This document shows positions 12,604-24,792 of a DNA stretch of 64,000 bases, piece by piece. The notes below the pieces were generated by a model. That model was not told where the DNA came from and made no database searches. It saw only the letters and a list, made by a program, of their open reading frames with translations. Positions within the stretch are counted from its first letter, which is position 1; every line of letters starts with the position of its first letter. Both the position numbers and the translations under genes were made by a program. The stretch is from Polytrichum commune (lineage: Eukaryota; Streptophyta; Polytrichopsida; Polytrichales; Polytrichaceae). The stretch is taken from NCBI GenBank assembly GCA_950295325.1, contig OX485808.1, positions 18,496,527 to 18,560,526 of the forward strand, given 5' to 3'.

Positions 12604-14588
12604 TTTGGATAAGGGGTCACCTCCTTTGTAGCAGCGGTAAATCCCACCTTGTGGCGGCGGCTGATGAAACCCCCCCCTCACACCAGTCGCCGTGAGCCTT
12701 CTCTCCAGTTCCCAGTATTAACAAACTGCGACCTCTTCCCGTCTTCCCAAGTTTCTTAACTACGCTGGCTCCCTAGTTTCTTCACGTGAGAACACAGCCC
12801 CCGGCGGACTCATCACCCCGCGACGCCCGCGCCGGGATCATTCGCCTCACTTTTGGCGGAGTGAGTGCCTTCAACCTCCAAGTTTCTAGCATGACTTCCA
12901 GTCTTGCAGTCTGCGACGGACGACTCAATTGGAGCTCGCCTCATCTCTGATCACTGGACATGGTGGTGCTCCACTGTAGGTAACTCTGAAAACTTTGGAA
13001 GCTGTGGTGGTATCATTCATGTACTACGCACCTGCCTGGATTTATTTAGTCATTCTGTTGTGTCTACCCCAATTGGTGGGAGGTTGGTGAGGATTTTTTT
13101 CCTTCTGTGCAAGAAACGCCGTCGCAGCACCGCCTTACATTGGAGACTGGGAGGAGATCTTGCAGTCGGAGGGATGATGGTATCTAGTTCATAGCTTCCG
13201 GGCTTGGAAGCATTTTGTGTTTCTGTGAGTGCAGGGTGAATTTGGAGGACACGGTTGTGGACTTGTCGGGGATTGCAGGATAGGGAGGATGTTGAGGTGT
13301 GTGTTGCATTGAGGGGTTAAGTTAGGGGGGGGGAGGTTAGTTTGTTGGGATCCGGGATTTTGGGGTTGCAGGTGAGAGAGAAGCTTAGTGTGTTTGGGCG
13401 GTTGGTTGTAAGTAAGTTAAGTAGCTTCCCTTTTTCCTTCCTTCCGGCGGTGGTTTGTGCCAGCTTGAGCTGTGACAGACAGACTCGGGACAGACTCACA
13501 GACTCACAGACAGATAGTCAGACATACAGAGAGGCGGGGTAAGTTGGAAGACTTTTGGTGGGGGGGGGGGGGGACAGTCAGGACGCAGGGCTGCTGACAC
13601 CCACGCCCAGAGGAGTAAGTCGGCTTTGCGGGACACTTACTCTGCTCCTCTTCTCTTCTCTTCTTTTCTCTTCTGCGGTTTGTAAGTTAAGTAAGTACTA
13701 AAGCAGACCTCGGGAACTGAATCCTGGCCGCTTGAACTCATGTAGCTAGCTTCAGACTGTTTTCAAAACGAGTTCTTGGAGGTGCGTACTTACGCACACT
13801 GCAAGGAGGAGGAGGAGGATCAGTTGTCCCTTTGTAGCTTAGTCCAGCATTATATGTCATATAACCCAGTGGAGGTGAGACGAGAGTGTGGGTTCAGTGG
13901 AGTTAAGTAGTTGTGTCAGAGTGTGCAGGTTTCGCAAGGGAAGACTCGGAGTTTGGGTAGCCGTTGGGAGCCGATTTGGGAGCTACTCCACAGTCTTGTG
14001 AATGAATTCGCTGGCCGATTTTAGTGCAGGGAGCTTTGGAAGGGTGAATTTGGGGTGACAAAGGGAGGAGTATTACGGAGACGAGTTTTGCATTGGGGTT
14101 TTGGAGTGTTGTTTGCGTTTCGTGGCACCGAGAACTGCAGTGTGCGAAGGAGGGACAGCCGAGTTCTGGTCGCAAGGGTGAGTGAGAGGTTCAGTTGGTT
14201 GGGTATTTGCTGCACCAGTAATTCGGGAAGGAGCAGCATGGAAACGGGTCCTCTTGGAGTGGATGGAATACGAAGCAAACGTAAGCAAGCTTGGTATAAA
14301 ACCTCGTAAGATTTCGTCTGAAGTTTTCATCAGGAAGCCGCCATTGGAGCTTGTCACTGAAGCATGCATGGTCACATCCAAGTGATCCGAAGCCGGATTG
14401 AATTTCTGCAACGTTAGTTTGAGGCAAAATTCTTCTTCGTTAGGTTGCTGAGCATTCACAGGATACGAAAACGAGCAGGGGTTATCACAGATGCTTGAGC
14501 CTGGAAATTAAGGTCGGTTGTCAACATTCAGGGTGTCTACCGAAATGGGATTGACTCTTTCACCACCGTAGACAGCTTCGCGTTGAGC
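12604..14588 (+). promoter_or_regulatory. NPH3 promoter and 5' leader region
   Basis: Base composition changes sharply at about 12,600 to GC- and CpG-richer sequence, as expected for a plant promoter plus leader. Features include CT-rich tracts near 13,645-13,675, a CAGACAGA-type repeat near 13,480-13,535, a G run near 13,559-13,574 and a possible leader intron donor (GTAAGC) at 14,281. A 6-codon upstream ORF lies at 14,491-14,511. The frame of the main ORF is open from 14,499 but has no ATG before 14,589. The transcription start cannot be placed from sequence alone. Confidence 0.5.
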
Positions 14589-17500
14589 ATGATCGTGTGC
14601 ACAGAAGCAGAGAACTACGAGTACCGAGGAGGAATTGCACCCGAAATGGCCATCATGACTCGCCACGCCGTGGAGGCCTTCCCTTCTTCTGTCGAGGCCC
14701 AGTGCGTGGGCGCCAGATGCCCCCTTCTTAAACCCAGCCGGCCCTTGCAGCTGGAGGCTGAGAGCCCCAGGATGCATCGATTGCAACAAGTGCACTCCAC
14801 CAGCCCCATGAAGAAGAAAACGATGCGCGGGAGCTCGTTTGAGAAGAAAGGCCCAACATGGTAATAACTTCGTCTCCTCCTCACAGAAATCCCCCGCATT
14901 GGGAAGAATTGCTGCGTTGCACACCGTTAAGTCATTCAATCCTCTTTTTCAATCTTTCCTCGCGGTCTTCAACCTTGAGTTGGTTCTTTACCCCTTTTGT
15001 TACCGATCCCTGAAAACGATGAGTGGGAGCTCCTTTTAGAAGATAGGCCCAACATGGTATGCCTTAATCATCTCCTCACATAATCTTCCTCATTAGGAAG
15101 GATTGCTGCGTTGCACATCGATAAGTCATTCGAGTCCTCTTGTTCAATCTTTCCTCTTCCTCCTCATGCCCTACAACCTGGAGCTCCTTTATCATTTTTG
15201 CGCCTGCCTCTCCCACCCTCGGCCATCTTGTTACCCATCCCCGAACATGAGATTCTCCTTTGAGAAGAAAGGCCCAACATGGTAGACCTTAATCTCCTTC
15301 TCACATAACCCCTCTCTCATTGGGAAGGATTGCCGCGTTGCACAGCGATAAGTCATTCAGTTCTCTTATTCAGTCTTTCCTCTTCCTCCTCATGCTCTAC
15401 AATTTGGAGCTTCTTTACCCTTTCGTGCCTGCCTCTACCTTCCATCTTCTGCTACCAATCTCTATATTTGAGATACTTTTGGCACCCATGTCTCCTCATG
15501 TGTAGTCGTTTTGGCACTCAAGAGATTGTTTCAACGGATGCTTTAAACTTGGAGTTGCTTTCAAGAGTCCCTGCCGGCTTGGTCTTGCTTCTCTAAAACC
15601 AGCTTCACATGGAATTGCTATTCTTTTGCATGTGTCTCCCTTGTCCGCCTGCGTCCCAGCCTTTTTCTTTCTTTTTAAAACACTAGCTTTCCGGACTCTG
15701 TGGTAGTGTGCTGTTTCTTCCACGCTTTGAACCTACCTTCCTGTGGGTTTCCTGTTCTTTACATCAGCTACGGACACTTACTTAGGCTCCACTCGTGATG
15801 ACAGTTGAGTTTTGGACGCTTCTTCACATGGTAAAGAACCGTCGAGCTTCACATGTGCTCTTTGTGAAGTTATATCCACGGTTGTTACAATGCTCGACTT
15901 GTGTTAAACTGTGCAGGGTGGCGGCAACGGAGCTCCAAAGTGACCTTCTGGTGGAAATAGCCGACATGCGCTTCCACCTCCACAAGGTAGGACCGTAATT
16001 CCTAGTACACATCTTTTGTTGGCGCCAATTATGTTTCTAAACCCTGCAAGAATCGATGTCTCACTTCCAAGTTCCATTGTTGACTTCAAGAAACTCGCAT
16101 TTTAATTCATGCAGAAACCACCGCTTGCATCCAAAGTTAGCGTATTAGTAGCAATGATCTCTTGATGCTTTTACTTTCTACATCAAGTTTGTGGAGATGA
16201 GTTGCTTGTCTAGAGTATCCATTTCAAATTGTATTATATCAGCAATTACCTTGGTTCAATTATCTTGGTTCATTTCTAACCAGTAGCTCCCTTAATCTTT
16301 TGTTGCAATGGTCGCATTACTTTGAATAGGTAGAATAAGTGGCGTGCACTTAGCATTATATTCACCTGAAGGATCATATCTTTGCAGTTTCCATTACTGT
16401 CGAGAAGCGGTCGCTTGAACCGCTTGGTCTTCGAGTCACGAGACACCGAAAAGGACCACATCAAGATGGACGACATGCCTGGAGGCGCCGAAGCTTTCGA
16501 GCTGGCCGTCAAATTCTGCTACGGAATTCCGCTCACTATCACCCCTTGCAATGTGGCTGCCCTGCGATGTGCAGCGGAGTACCTCGAAATGACTGAGGAT
16601 CTGGAAGAAGGCAACTTGGTGTCCAAGACCGACATTTTCTTGAACTCCGAAGTGCTGGCCTCATGGAAAGACTCCATCACCGTGCTCCAGAAATGTGAGA
16701 GGTTGCTGCCGTGGGCGGAGAATCTGCACATTGTGAAGATGTGTAGTGAATCCATCGCCTGGAAAGCGTGCACAGATCCAAGGGGAATTCGCTGGTCTTA
16801 CTCCAGTGCCAGTGAATCCCCCAGCCCTCCTTCCAAGTACAACAGCGGGTTGGGTGGCAAAATCAGCTCCTCAGCAAGGCACATTCCTCAAGACTGGTGG
16901 TTTGCTGATGTTGCGTTACTCAACCTCCGGAGCTTCAGAAAGGTCATGGAGGCAATTAAAGCCAAAGGAATGCGCCATGACCTAATGGGCTCGGCAATTT
17001 ACCATTACGCACAGAAGTGGTTACCAGGTTTAAGTAGAGACATTCTTTCCATCTCCTTGGACATTAACCAGAGTTCGCCCAACAGTAAACTGGCTTCACC
17101 AACAAGAAGAAAAAAGCCATCTCCAGGGCAACCGCTGGGTCTTTCCAAGGATTCCAGTGGTGATGACTATCAGGCCTTGGTGTCACAGCAAATTGTAGTG
17201 TTGGAGGGTGTAGTTAGCATGCTACCCCCTCAAAAGGATTCCGTTTCTATCAGCTGTGTGATGAGGTTGTTGCGGACTGCCTGTATGGTGGATGCTAACA
17301 GTGCATGCAAGGAGGAGCTAGAGAAGAGGGCAGGGATGCAATTGGACCAAGCAACTCTCGCTGACCTCTTGATACCATCCTATGCTCATTCCAGCGACAT
17401 GATCTATGATGTGGACACGATCCACCGATGCTTGGACAATTTCCTGGTGCAGGTAATTGACCAAACCTTATGAAGGTGATGTAAAATCCTACCGGTCTAT

Positions 17501-20500
17501 GTGTGTGGACATCAAATGTGTACATGCAGTCACTTAAGAGAGTTATTATAGGTGCATTTGGTGTATTACACAAGGGATATAAAAGTCCCAAACCAGGGTA
17601 GATACTGCTGGTAAACATGTGTCCCCTAAAGGAAAATATTGGAATGATGTGATTATCCTAGTCACAATGTGACTGGAATGACATCACTTTCTAGTCACGA
17701 ATGGGTGTGGTTTGGAACTGCATTTCTGAGTCACAATAGTTACTTTGGAAGCATCGTGTATTTTTTTAATCTTCTCAGTGCTGATTGGTTCAACTTGACT
17801 TCAATTAAGTGTTTTGGTTGAATGAATTGTTGTAAATATGGTTGAATTTTGAGGTTTGATGGATGTTATTGTTAAATCAGGATCATATTCTAACAACCAC
17901 CCCAAGAGAAGTGCCTACAAGTTCAGGCCGAGACAAAAATGGTGATATCTATGACGGCAGTTCCTTGAGACCTCCTGTAGCCCCGCACACTGCAAAGATG
18001 AAAGTGGCCAAGCTAATGGACAGCTATCTTTCAGAAGTTGCAAGGGATAGCAAACTGCCATTATCAAAGTTTCAAGCGCTCGCAGAGGCGCTTCCGGAAT
18101 TTTCTCGAATTACAGACGACGGCTTGTATCGGGCAATTGACACATACCTTAAGGTAGAAATTCTCTTTCAGCTTTGTCATCTGGAAGGTGTTTACCTGAA
18201 GGAAGGTGCCGTAATTAAGTCTCTAAACAATTGTAGGCCACTTTTATACTTGAAAACATACTTGAATTTAAGCAACACTTCATGGCACGTGTTCCAGACC
18301 TCCAAGGTCGACTGCAAAAGACACTATGGGCATATATTTGACAACTGAAGGGAAAAGCTGATGCAGTTATGTCCATCCTGTCCAAGCAAGAATATACATC
18401 CTGGAAAGCTCTGATGCCCTCTAGGTTGGATGCAATGCTGGTCTGGTATATAGGTGAATACATGGCATCTATAATCAACATCAATCAGAGAACCTACCTG
18501 TGGGTATCAAAATTGTCATACCAGTCAAATTTTGGTATTTGGTGGGTTTGTCAAGGCGAGAGAATCTTTGTATACCTGAGTTATTATTTAGGTCAATACC
18601 ATTCAATATCATAGTGATACTTCGGCGATTATGCCTAGATATGAAGGTTCTTACATGGTATATAAACTTGAATGGTAATACTCATTATATGAGAAATCCT
18701 CAATATAGATACCTGAATGGTTTTTTTTTTAAAAAGTCGATACCAGACTAACACTGTTTGGAACTTTACAGAACAAACTCAATGAGCCCACAAATTTTCT
18801 CCTTCTAAGGTGTTTTGCAGATAATAATGCAGACATATGCTTGAGCCATATGAGGAGGGGTCGTGTCCATGTGTTTTAATTGTTTGCATTTGACTTGTGT
18901 AGGCACACCCAGCATTGAGTGAGCAAGAACGAAAGAAGCTGTGTCGCATGATGGACTGTCAACGGCTCTCATTAGAAGCCTGCATGCATGCTGCTCAAAA
19001 TGAACGCCTCCCACTTAGGATAGTTGTCCAAGTAAGTAAGCCACTCTGAATCTCTCAAACAAGCTGTGCAGACTACAGTAACTAGGGACTCAATATCTGG
19101 TTTAGTGTGGCCCACACTATTCATCATTGACCCACATAAATTGTTTTGCAACCACTGAGGGTGGCTTAAATCCAAGGCCTAAACCTGGATCCTATGGAAC
19201 TCCAAGGGGTTCACCTTTGAAAGGACACTAGTCTATGGGGCCCTTTAATTTTTGTAATGCATGTTTTGGGGTTATATATAGCCTTAGACCAGTTCGAAAT
19301 TGAAGCAACATGATAATTCACGCTAGTAGCTACATCAGAGTCTGTCTTTTTTCCTTTTTTCTTGCAAATACTGGGTGGCAACATTGGAGTCATCATTCTT
19401 TCTATCTTTCTTTCTTCTTGCAATCACCAAGTGACAACCAGAGAAGGTGTCACACTACACTTGGTGTTATATGACAAGACACATGAAGACTGCTTTGATT
19501 AACATGGCACACCAATTTTAATGCCACACTATATCAGATGCTTATTGTAGTAGTTTCGGCATTTGAGGAATTAGAGGATGACTATATTCTTAGTAGATAC
19601 GGCAACTAGTTGAAACTGAAGAGGGTTGTTGCTTACTTACTACAGTTATGGCTCCTTTGTTCCTTTATGGTACCGTGAGACTCTTTTTATTGTTATGAAA
19701 GCTCAACCCTGTTTCTTCCTTGCTCAGGTTCTTTTCAGTGAGCAGTTGAAGCTAAGAAATGCGATCACAGGTAGTACCCATGTAAGGGTAGATAATGCAC
19801 CAGATTCTCCTGTGGACCGTGCAGAAGCTCTTGCTAGCTCGCAACAAGCTTCAGTATCAGTAAATAGGATTCAGCCTCCTCAAGAGACTGCCAGCACTCA
19901 GATGGACATCAGAGCTCTCCAACAGGATGTCATGTTTATGAAGGCTAGGTTTGCAGAGCTTCAAAAGGACTATTCAACAATAACTCACCAGGTGCTGCCT
20001 CTAGACAACCTTTTTCTTCATTATTATTATTGTTGTTGTTGTTGAGACAAATGAAGACAAATGCTAGCCACGAGAATGATGGACGGTTACAATGTGCATT
20101 GCTCCTAAGGTATGTGGGTGTTATTTGGTTACTTTTTTTAATTGGACACCCATATTTGATTCATGTGTGGTGAGGTGAGGATCAAAGAACAAACACCATA
20201 GAGATACATGTTTCAAAGAGCTTGGATTATGTCTTTAAATTGATTGACTACACAGTCAATAGTGAACACAATTGGGAGGGCCTATGTATTCATTTAAGAT
20301 ATCAACAAACATGTGCTTCTGATAACCATAACTAAAAGTACGGAAAATTCGATTTTCAGTCTGAATTTTGCTGATGCTTCATTGTAGATTTGCTAACATA
20401 ACACAAGTTTTTCTGTGTAAATATAACTAGTAGAAGTTGGAAAACATTGAAACAGAGTCGAACAACACCCACAACACCTTGTATTTACATACCCAACATA

Positions 20501-20662
20501 TTTCTCGCTGTGCAGGTTGAGAAGCTAACAAGGCAAAGGGGTCACTCATTGTCTTGGACACATGGATTTCGGAAGTTATTCCACCCCAAAGAGAACTCTG
20601 ATAACAATTCTTCACCTTCACATCCACGATGGAGTAGGCCTTGGAGGAACTCGATCTCATAG
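14589..20662 (+). CDS. NPH3: NPH3 (non-phototropic hypocotyl 3) BTB/NPH3-domain protein
   Basis: NPH3 is a plasma-membrane-associated partner of phototropins and a CUL3 substrate adaptor in blue-light phototropism. Exons: 14589-14860, 15917-15986, 16388-17452, 17881-18153, 18903-19031, 19728-19991, 20516-20662. All junctions are GT-AG with matching phases, giving 739 aa, close to Arabidopsis NPH3 (746). Visible parts are a variable N-terminus (about 1-90), a BTB/POZ domain (about 92-215, with [15 protein letters not shown] and [18 protein letters not shown]), and the NPH3 domain from DWWFADV near residue 283 to about 600, including [11 protein letters not shown] near 550 and [21 protein letters not shown] helical, coiled-coil-like segment near 660-690 precedes the C-terminal tail ending RPWRNSIS. 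That tail matches the Arabidopsis NPH3 end, whose third-last serine binds 14-3-3 proteins. The tail and [17 protein letters not shown] favour NPH3 itself over RPT2 or NPY relatives. The start is the first in-frame ATG; an alternative first exon is possible at 15,247. Confidence 0.93.
14820..15470 (+). repeat. Three tandem copies of the NPH3 exon-1 end and 5' splice site
   Basis: Three units of about 196-225 bp repeat head to tail. Each carries GGCCCAACATG followed by GT, at 14,850-14,862, 15,046-15,058 and 15,271-15,283. The first copy is the splice donor in my model. After each donor come an ATTRGGAAGRATTGC block, a RTAAGTCATTC block and a CT-rich segment. Copy 2 has an in-frame stop. Copy 3 has an ATG at 15,247 in frame with a short FEKKGPT coding end in the same phase, so it could be a first exon of its own. 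Confidence 0.85.
18490..18760 (+). repeat. Dispersed repeat R2 in NPH3 intron 4
   Basis: The block with TATGAAGGTTCTTRCATGGT and a GGTATATARACYTG motif is found again at 59,270-59,470 inside an intron of the PsbP-like gene. A weaker copy is near 23,030-23,190. Similarity covers about 200 bp. Confidence 0.65.
19150..19440 (+). repeat. Dispersed repeat R3 in NPH3 intron 5
   Basis: Sequence with CACCTTTGAAAGGACAC, a TATAGMYTTAGAC block and AGCAAYATRATAATTCAC recurs at 59,865-60,085 in intron 4 of the PsbP-like gene. A leading block, GGGTGGCTTRAAYCCAAG, also recurs at about 59,240. Confidence 0.6.
20105..20360 (+). mobile_element. R1 element fragment in NPH3 intron 6
   Basis: This diverged partial copy of the R1 family has GGACACCCATATTTGA, then an ACATGTTTCAAAGAG block, then CAATTGGGAGGGCC, in R1 order. 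It lies wholly between exons 6 and 7 of NPH3. Confidence 0.55.
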
Positions 20663-21790
20663 TTTCATAGTAAATTGGGGTGACTTTGTACCATGCTAAG
20701 AATATCTACATCCTGCATTTTGCAACAACCCTGCGACATCAAGGAATCTCAAACCCAAACTTGTATTTCTAGTCAGTATAGATTGATTTGAACTGTAAAC
20801 TGGCTATCCCCCCGATTACTTGTTTAGATTAATTAACGTCGTTGTGTCACTGGTGAGGTTGAGGCACGATCGATCATAAAGGGACACTAATCAGATGGAA
20901 GGAAAGTTAGGCAGGCTCTAAGCAGGAATTAACTAGAGGTGAAATGTTGAGCAGTGTTTTCCAGCATTTATTAGTGTCACTTGTACATTATTTCCCAAGT
21001 GGAGTTTTTGTGTAATATGTTTTATAAAGACTATCTGAAGTAGGTGATGTTATTTGTAATGAGGAAGGGGGAGGTCAAGTATGAGTTGTCTCATACAACG
21101 TCCCCCAGTTCCTGTTCCTTACAAACCAAACACCTTAACCTTGTGAAGTTAGTTGACACTAATTTAGCAAATGAAATAGTAGCATCCCAAGTATTCATTA
21201 ATTTTTGCTCACAACCTCTGATATTTAACTATTTGTTGAAACTAGTCAATCAGACCTGTCTCATGGCTACCAAATCTGGTTATCTTGCATATATATTTTG
21301 GATTAGAGTAGGTATGCAAGTAGCTTTTCATGTTTACTTTTAGTAACTTATTCCTCACTGTAGATGATGGGCTTATGCTTGTGGAGTTGTTGAAACATGC
21401 AAGGTTACTTTTTCAAATGGCAGTCTAAAAATCATAAAATTCAACAATTGCTGAGTGATCATTTCCCATCGAAGCTCAAGAGTCTCCTAGTTTGGACTCA
21501 TGTGATGTTTAGAGATAGAGTTTGCTTGTTACGATGGTTAGTGCCTCACAAGCTGAGGACAAGAGCAACATATGCAATAATCAGAAGTAGATCACGTAAA
21601 TATATATAGTAATAATGCTCGTACTGACATAATCTTCGCTCCAGGTTCTAGATAGCCAGGTTCAGCTGGGTGCAAAATTGGCCTCCAAAGGTGCAAAAGG
21701 TGTTGATTGTGAGGGTGCACGGTTGCTACAAAATTTTACAAATTGAAGACATGGAAGATGGTCACTTCTGATTGTAGTGTGACATGATTT
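20663..21790. other. Intergenic region between convergent NPH3 and LEA genes
   Basis: This holds the 3' untranslated regions of both genes. I see no further exon. Short frames near 21,044-21,609 show no family signature. Confidence 0.5.
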
Positions 21791-24312
21791 CTATGATGTG
21801 ACAACATCTTGCTTTCCAAGACCTTGCTTGTCGGAAGAATTTTCTTTCATAGTCTTCCCAGCGCCTTTGACAGTGTCCCCTACTTTCTCCACTGTTTCGT
21901 TATCAGTTGCATCTTTGATAGATTTTCCTGTATCCTTTATTTTATCACCAACAGCATGTACCGCTTGCTTTGCCTTCTCTTTCACACCTTCAGGCTCTTG
22001 CAATTCATCCCTCACCTTCTTGTTGACTCGCATCTCCTCACCACTCGCGTCTGATCCTGATATGCTTGAGGTCTTTTCGGCTCCACCACCAGGAATTTTG
22101 CTTGCATTGGTGGCATGGCCTCGTGCATGATCTGTTCAGATTTTTAACCACATCACCATATGAATTAGCTGAATGCACAATACCTACAACAACCTCGAAA
22201 TCAATCATTGGTGGAGTCATCATGTATCAATAACTTACCATGACACCAAATCCTCGTGTCAAAAAGTTCATCTTAAAAATGGTTATGGCTTCAGCTTGAC
22301 ATGTATGGGAGAATAAAACGTGGAATGGAAACACAAGTCTAGGCCCTGGTGGCTATGTGAGTATATTCTGGCAAGTATCTTCCAGGCCCCAACCTATCCA
22401 TTCCACTGGGTGTATTGTTCCACTTTCCAGAAGAATACTCAGTCTATTACATTCGACTGGGCAAACTCATATTGGCTAAGGTAAAGAATAAGGAAGTGGT
22501 AGAGAACATTGAAATTTGGCATGGGTGTTGATTGATTAAACCAATGTTGGACTGCTTTAACATAAGTGGGTGTTATTTGGTTCGTCTTTCTTGTTCTCCA
22601 TCTTCTATTGATAAGATACAAAGTCTTTAGATTTGTGTCACATTGGTAAATCTATGATGAAACATCAACAAAAATCAGATTGAAAACTGGATCCCCTCTT
22701 AATTTGATTATAGTTATCAGAAGTGCATGTTTGTTGATTCCTTGACTAAATACATAGGTCCTCCCAATCGTGTTCACTATTAAGTGTGGAGGAGTTCATA
22801 AACATTTGAAAACGTAGTCCAATCTCTATTGAACATGTGTCTTTATAGTGTTTGTTCTTTGATCCTCACTTAACCATACATCAACCAAATATAGGTGTCT
22901 GATTAAGAAAAGTAACTGAATAACACCCGCATAACCTTACAGGTGAAGGCATAGTACCAATAGCCAATATTGGTAATGTTATCAAAGAAGCTACCAGACT
23001 GGTATCAAAACTGTAACACCATACACACATTGATACTCGGTGGGTATCACATAATCCCGAGCCAGTATTAGGGTCGATAGTAGATACCATCTTAATACAT
23101 TATTGATAGGTACTAGGGTAATTTTACCTATGTATCAAACCCTTTGCATGGTATATAGAGCTGAATGGTATTAAAGGCAAAAAATCCTCTTAAGTACCCG
23201 CACCATACTGGTATCAAAATATGATAAAATTTTCAATACACGTATCCAAGTGGTGATATTGAAAAAAAATTAAATTTTAAAAAGGTGATACAGTCTCAAC
23301 AATGGAATAAATTGTCTCTGCTTTGCATCGAAAAAAAATCTCTTTCTTCAGTTTCTTATTTTTTCAATACTTTGATTCTATTTTGCACTAAATATCCAGA
23401 AATTAGTTATATTGCATTTCTCATGACAACTTCCAGTATCGAAGCTGGCCGTTTGGTCTAAGTAAGCGGTATGATTCTTGCTTAGGGTGCATTTCTCCCA
23501 ATAACCCGGGAATTGTAGTTTTTTCAAACTAAACAAGAATTCTTTTTGACTCTCATGGTTTTCAAAGGGGAGGTTCCTTAAACCTCCATTTATGCTTAAC
23601 AAGTCAAGTCTTGTGTCGGTCGTATAAAAAAATCAGCACACAAAAAGACGGATCATTACGAAGACCTTTTACCCTAAACGACAGTTTTTCTTAATAGATT
23701 CCCGAAGTTCTTCCTACACATCAGAGAATCCACGTGACATGCACCTACCCTGCAATTATGACTGAGACACACATTCAAGAGGGGTCCAACACTCGATCCA
23801 AAACAAACAAAAACAAAATTACAAACTCGATCACAGTTTTACTTACAAGCATGATCACATGCAACCGTAAACCTCCCACTCCACCGCTCAATAACGATCC
23901 AAATCACTTAAACTATGGCTTGTTTGGATAGAAAATCTTGGCATGCTTGAGGATCGTCAGAACTGCTATAGTCTGTAATAAATGTGCCACGTGTCGTATC
24001 CATGTGCGTCAAGACCATGTGCAATCCATCGTCGATATAAGCTTTCGACACTTTCGACACTCAAAGTGTTAAACCAGGAAGCACTCTAGGGAATGTTACA
24101 GCCCTTGCAACTCAAAACATAAATTGATTCTATTCTTTTCAGCAAGGTTTTCTGTGAAAACGTATCCCTAACATTTCGAATCTTCAGTGGCTCCGGAGAA
24201 GATGGCACGTACCTGGTAAAATGTGAGTGGCAAATGCCAAGCGGCTCTGCACAAGTATACTTCGCAGGAGCCCGGTTTGGTTCCTTGCAGCATCCCTAGC
24301 TATGGCAGCCAT
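21791..24312 (-). CDS. Mitochondrion-targeted LEA (late embryogenesis abundant)-like protein
   Basis: LEA proteins are hydrophilic, mostly disordered proteins that protect membranes and proteins during drying. Exon 1 is 24312-24213 (33 codons plus 1 base, donor GTACGT). Exon 2 is 22131-21791, with its acceptor directly upstream. Phases match and give 146 aa. The N-terminus, MAAIARDAARNQTGLLRS, is arginine-rich, has no acidic residue except one Asp, and fits an amphipathic mitochondrial presequence. The body is rich in Lys, Asp, Glu and Gly with repeated units such as KEKAKQAVHAVGDKIKDTGK and EKVGDTVKGAGKTMKE, like group 3 (LEA_4-type) proteins. The intron is 2,081 bp and contains repeats. A G-box/ABRE core lies upstream, in line with ABA or drought control. 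Exon 2 alone could also give an 80-aa frame from 22,033. Exon 1 is supported only by phase and presequence character. Confidence 0.7.
22555..22935. repeat. Dispersed repeats inside the LEA intron
   Basis: Bases 22,555-22,720 match 9,045-9,215. Bases about 22,745-22,930 match the R1 element in - orientation (CCTCCCAATCGTGTTCACTA, then AACACATGT-like and ATATAGGTGTCTGATT blocks). The two abut, so this may be one composite or nested insertion. Confidence 0.5.
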
Positions 24313-24784
24313 CGGTGCAGATCGAATCTTCGACCAAGAATTCAAACTGCTCTGCACCAAAACCTCCGAAAACTCAAGAATGGCTTCCGTATGGGCTTCA
24401 GCTTATGCAACTTTTTGATGCAAATGCTGACAAGAATTGAACCAAAATGTTGACCAACACGAAGGCTACAAACACCGGTAAGCTATGGCGTATTGACCTA
24501 CAACGAAGCTGTGGTGGAATTTGAAACCTCAAAGATGCCTTCGGTAATCTAAGTAGCTGTATGTGATGTTCCGAACTATGATATCAGCTCTAAATACTTT
24601 ATTGCAAGGAAGGAGAGCCCGAATGTAAATGAAATGGAAAGAAAATTCGACGGGAAAGTGTTTAGGAATCTGTCTCTCTAGGCTGTGCATGGTGATGAAG
24701 TTGGTGCGATGCGGAAGACACATGGAAGAAGGTTTCTCATGCAAAACCTGAGCCCGCCCGAGGTTTCACGCCAAGTGGCGGGAG

Positions 24785-24792
24785 CCACGTGG
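24785..24792. promoter_or_regulatory. Palindromic G-box / ABRE core
   Basis: CCACGTGG lies about 473 bp upstream of the LEA start codon. Further CACGTG cores are at 23,988-23,993 and 23,731-23,736, inside its intron. CACGTG is the known binding core of bZIP ABRE-binding and bHLH factors, and LEA genes are typical ABA targets. Function here is inferred. Confidence 0.45.

Noticed and set aside
14073-14459. 128-residue - strand frame, and other frames at 13.9-14.9 kb
   Set aside because: They overlap the NPH3 leader and exon 1, show no family resemblance, and arise from GC-rich sequence that has few stops.
22038-22223. 61-residue - strand frame across the LEA acceptor
   Set aside because: It reads a different frame through the intron edge; the LEA frame is compositionally coherent and this one is not.
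24223-24453. Two overlapping + strand frames with a signal-like segment
   Set aside because: Neither starts with ATG, and the - strand here carries the better-supported LEA presequence exon with a phase-matched donor.
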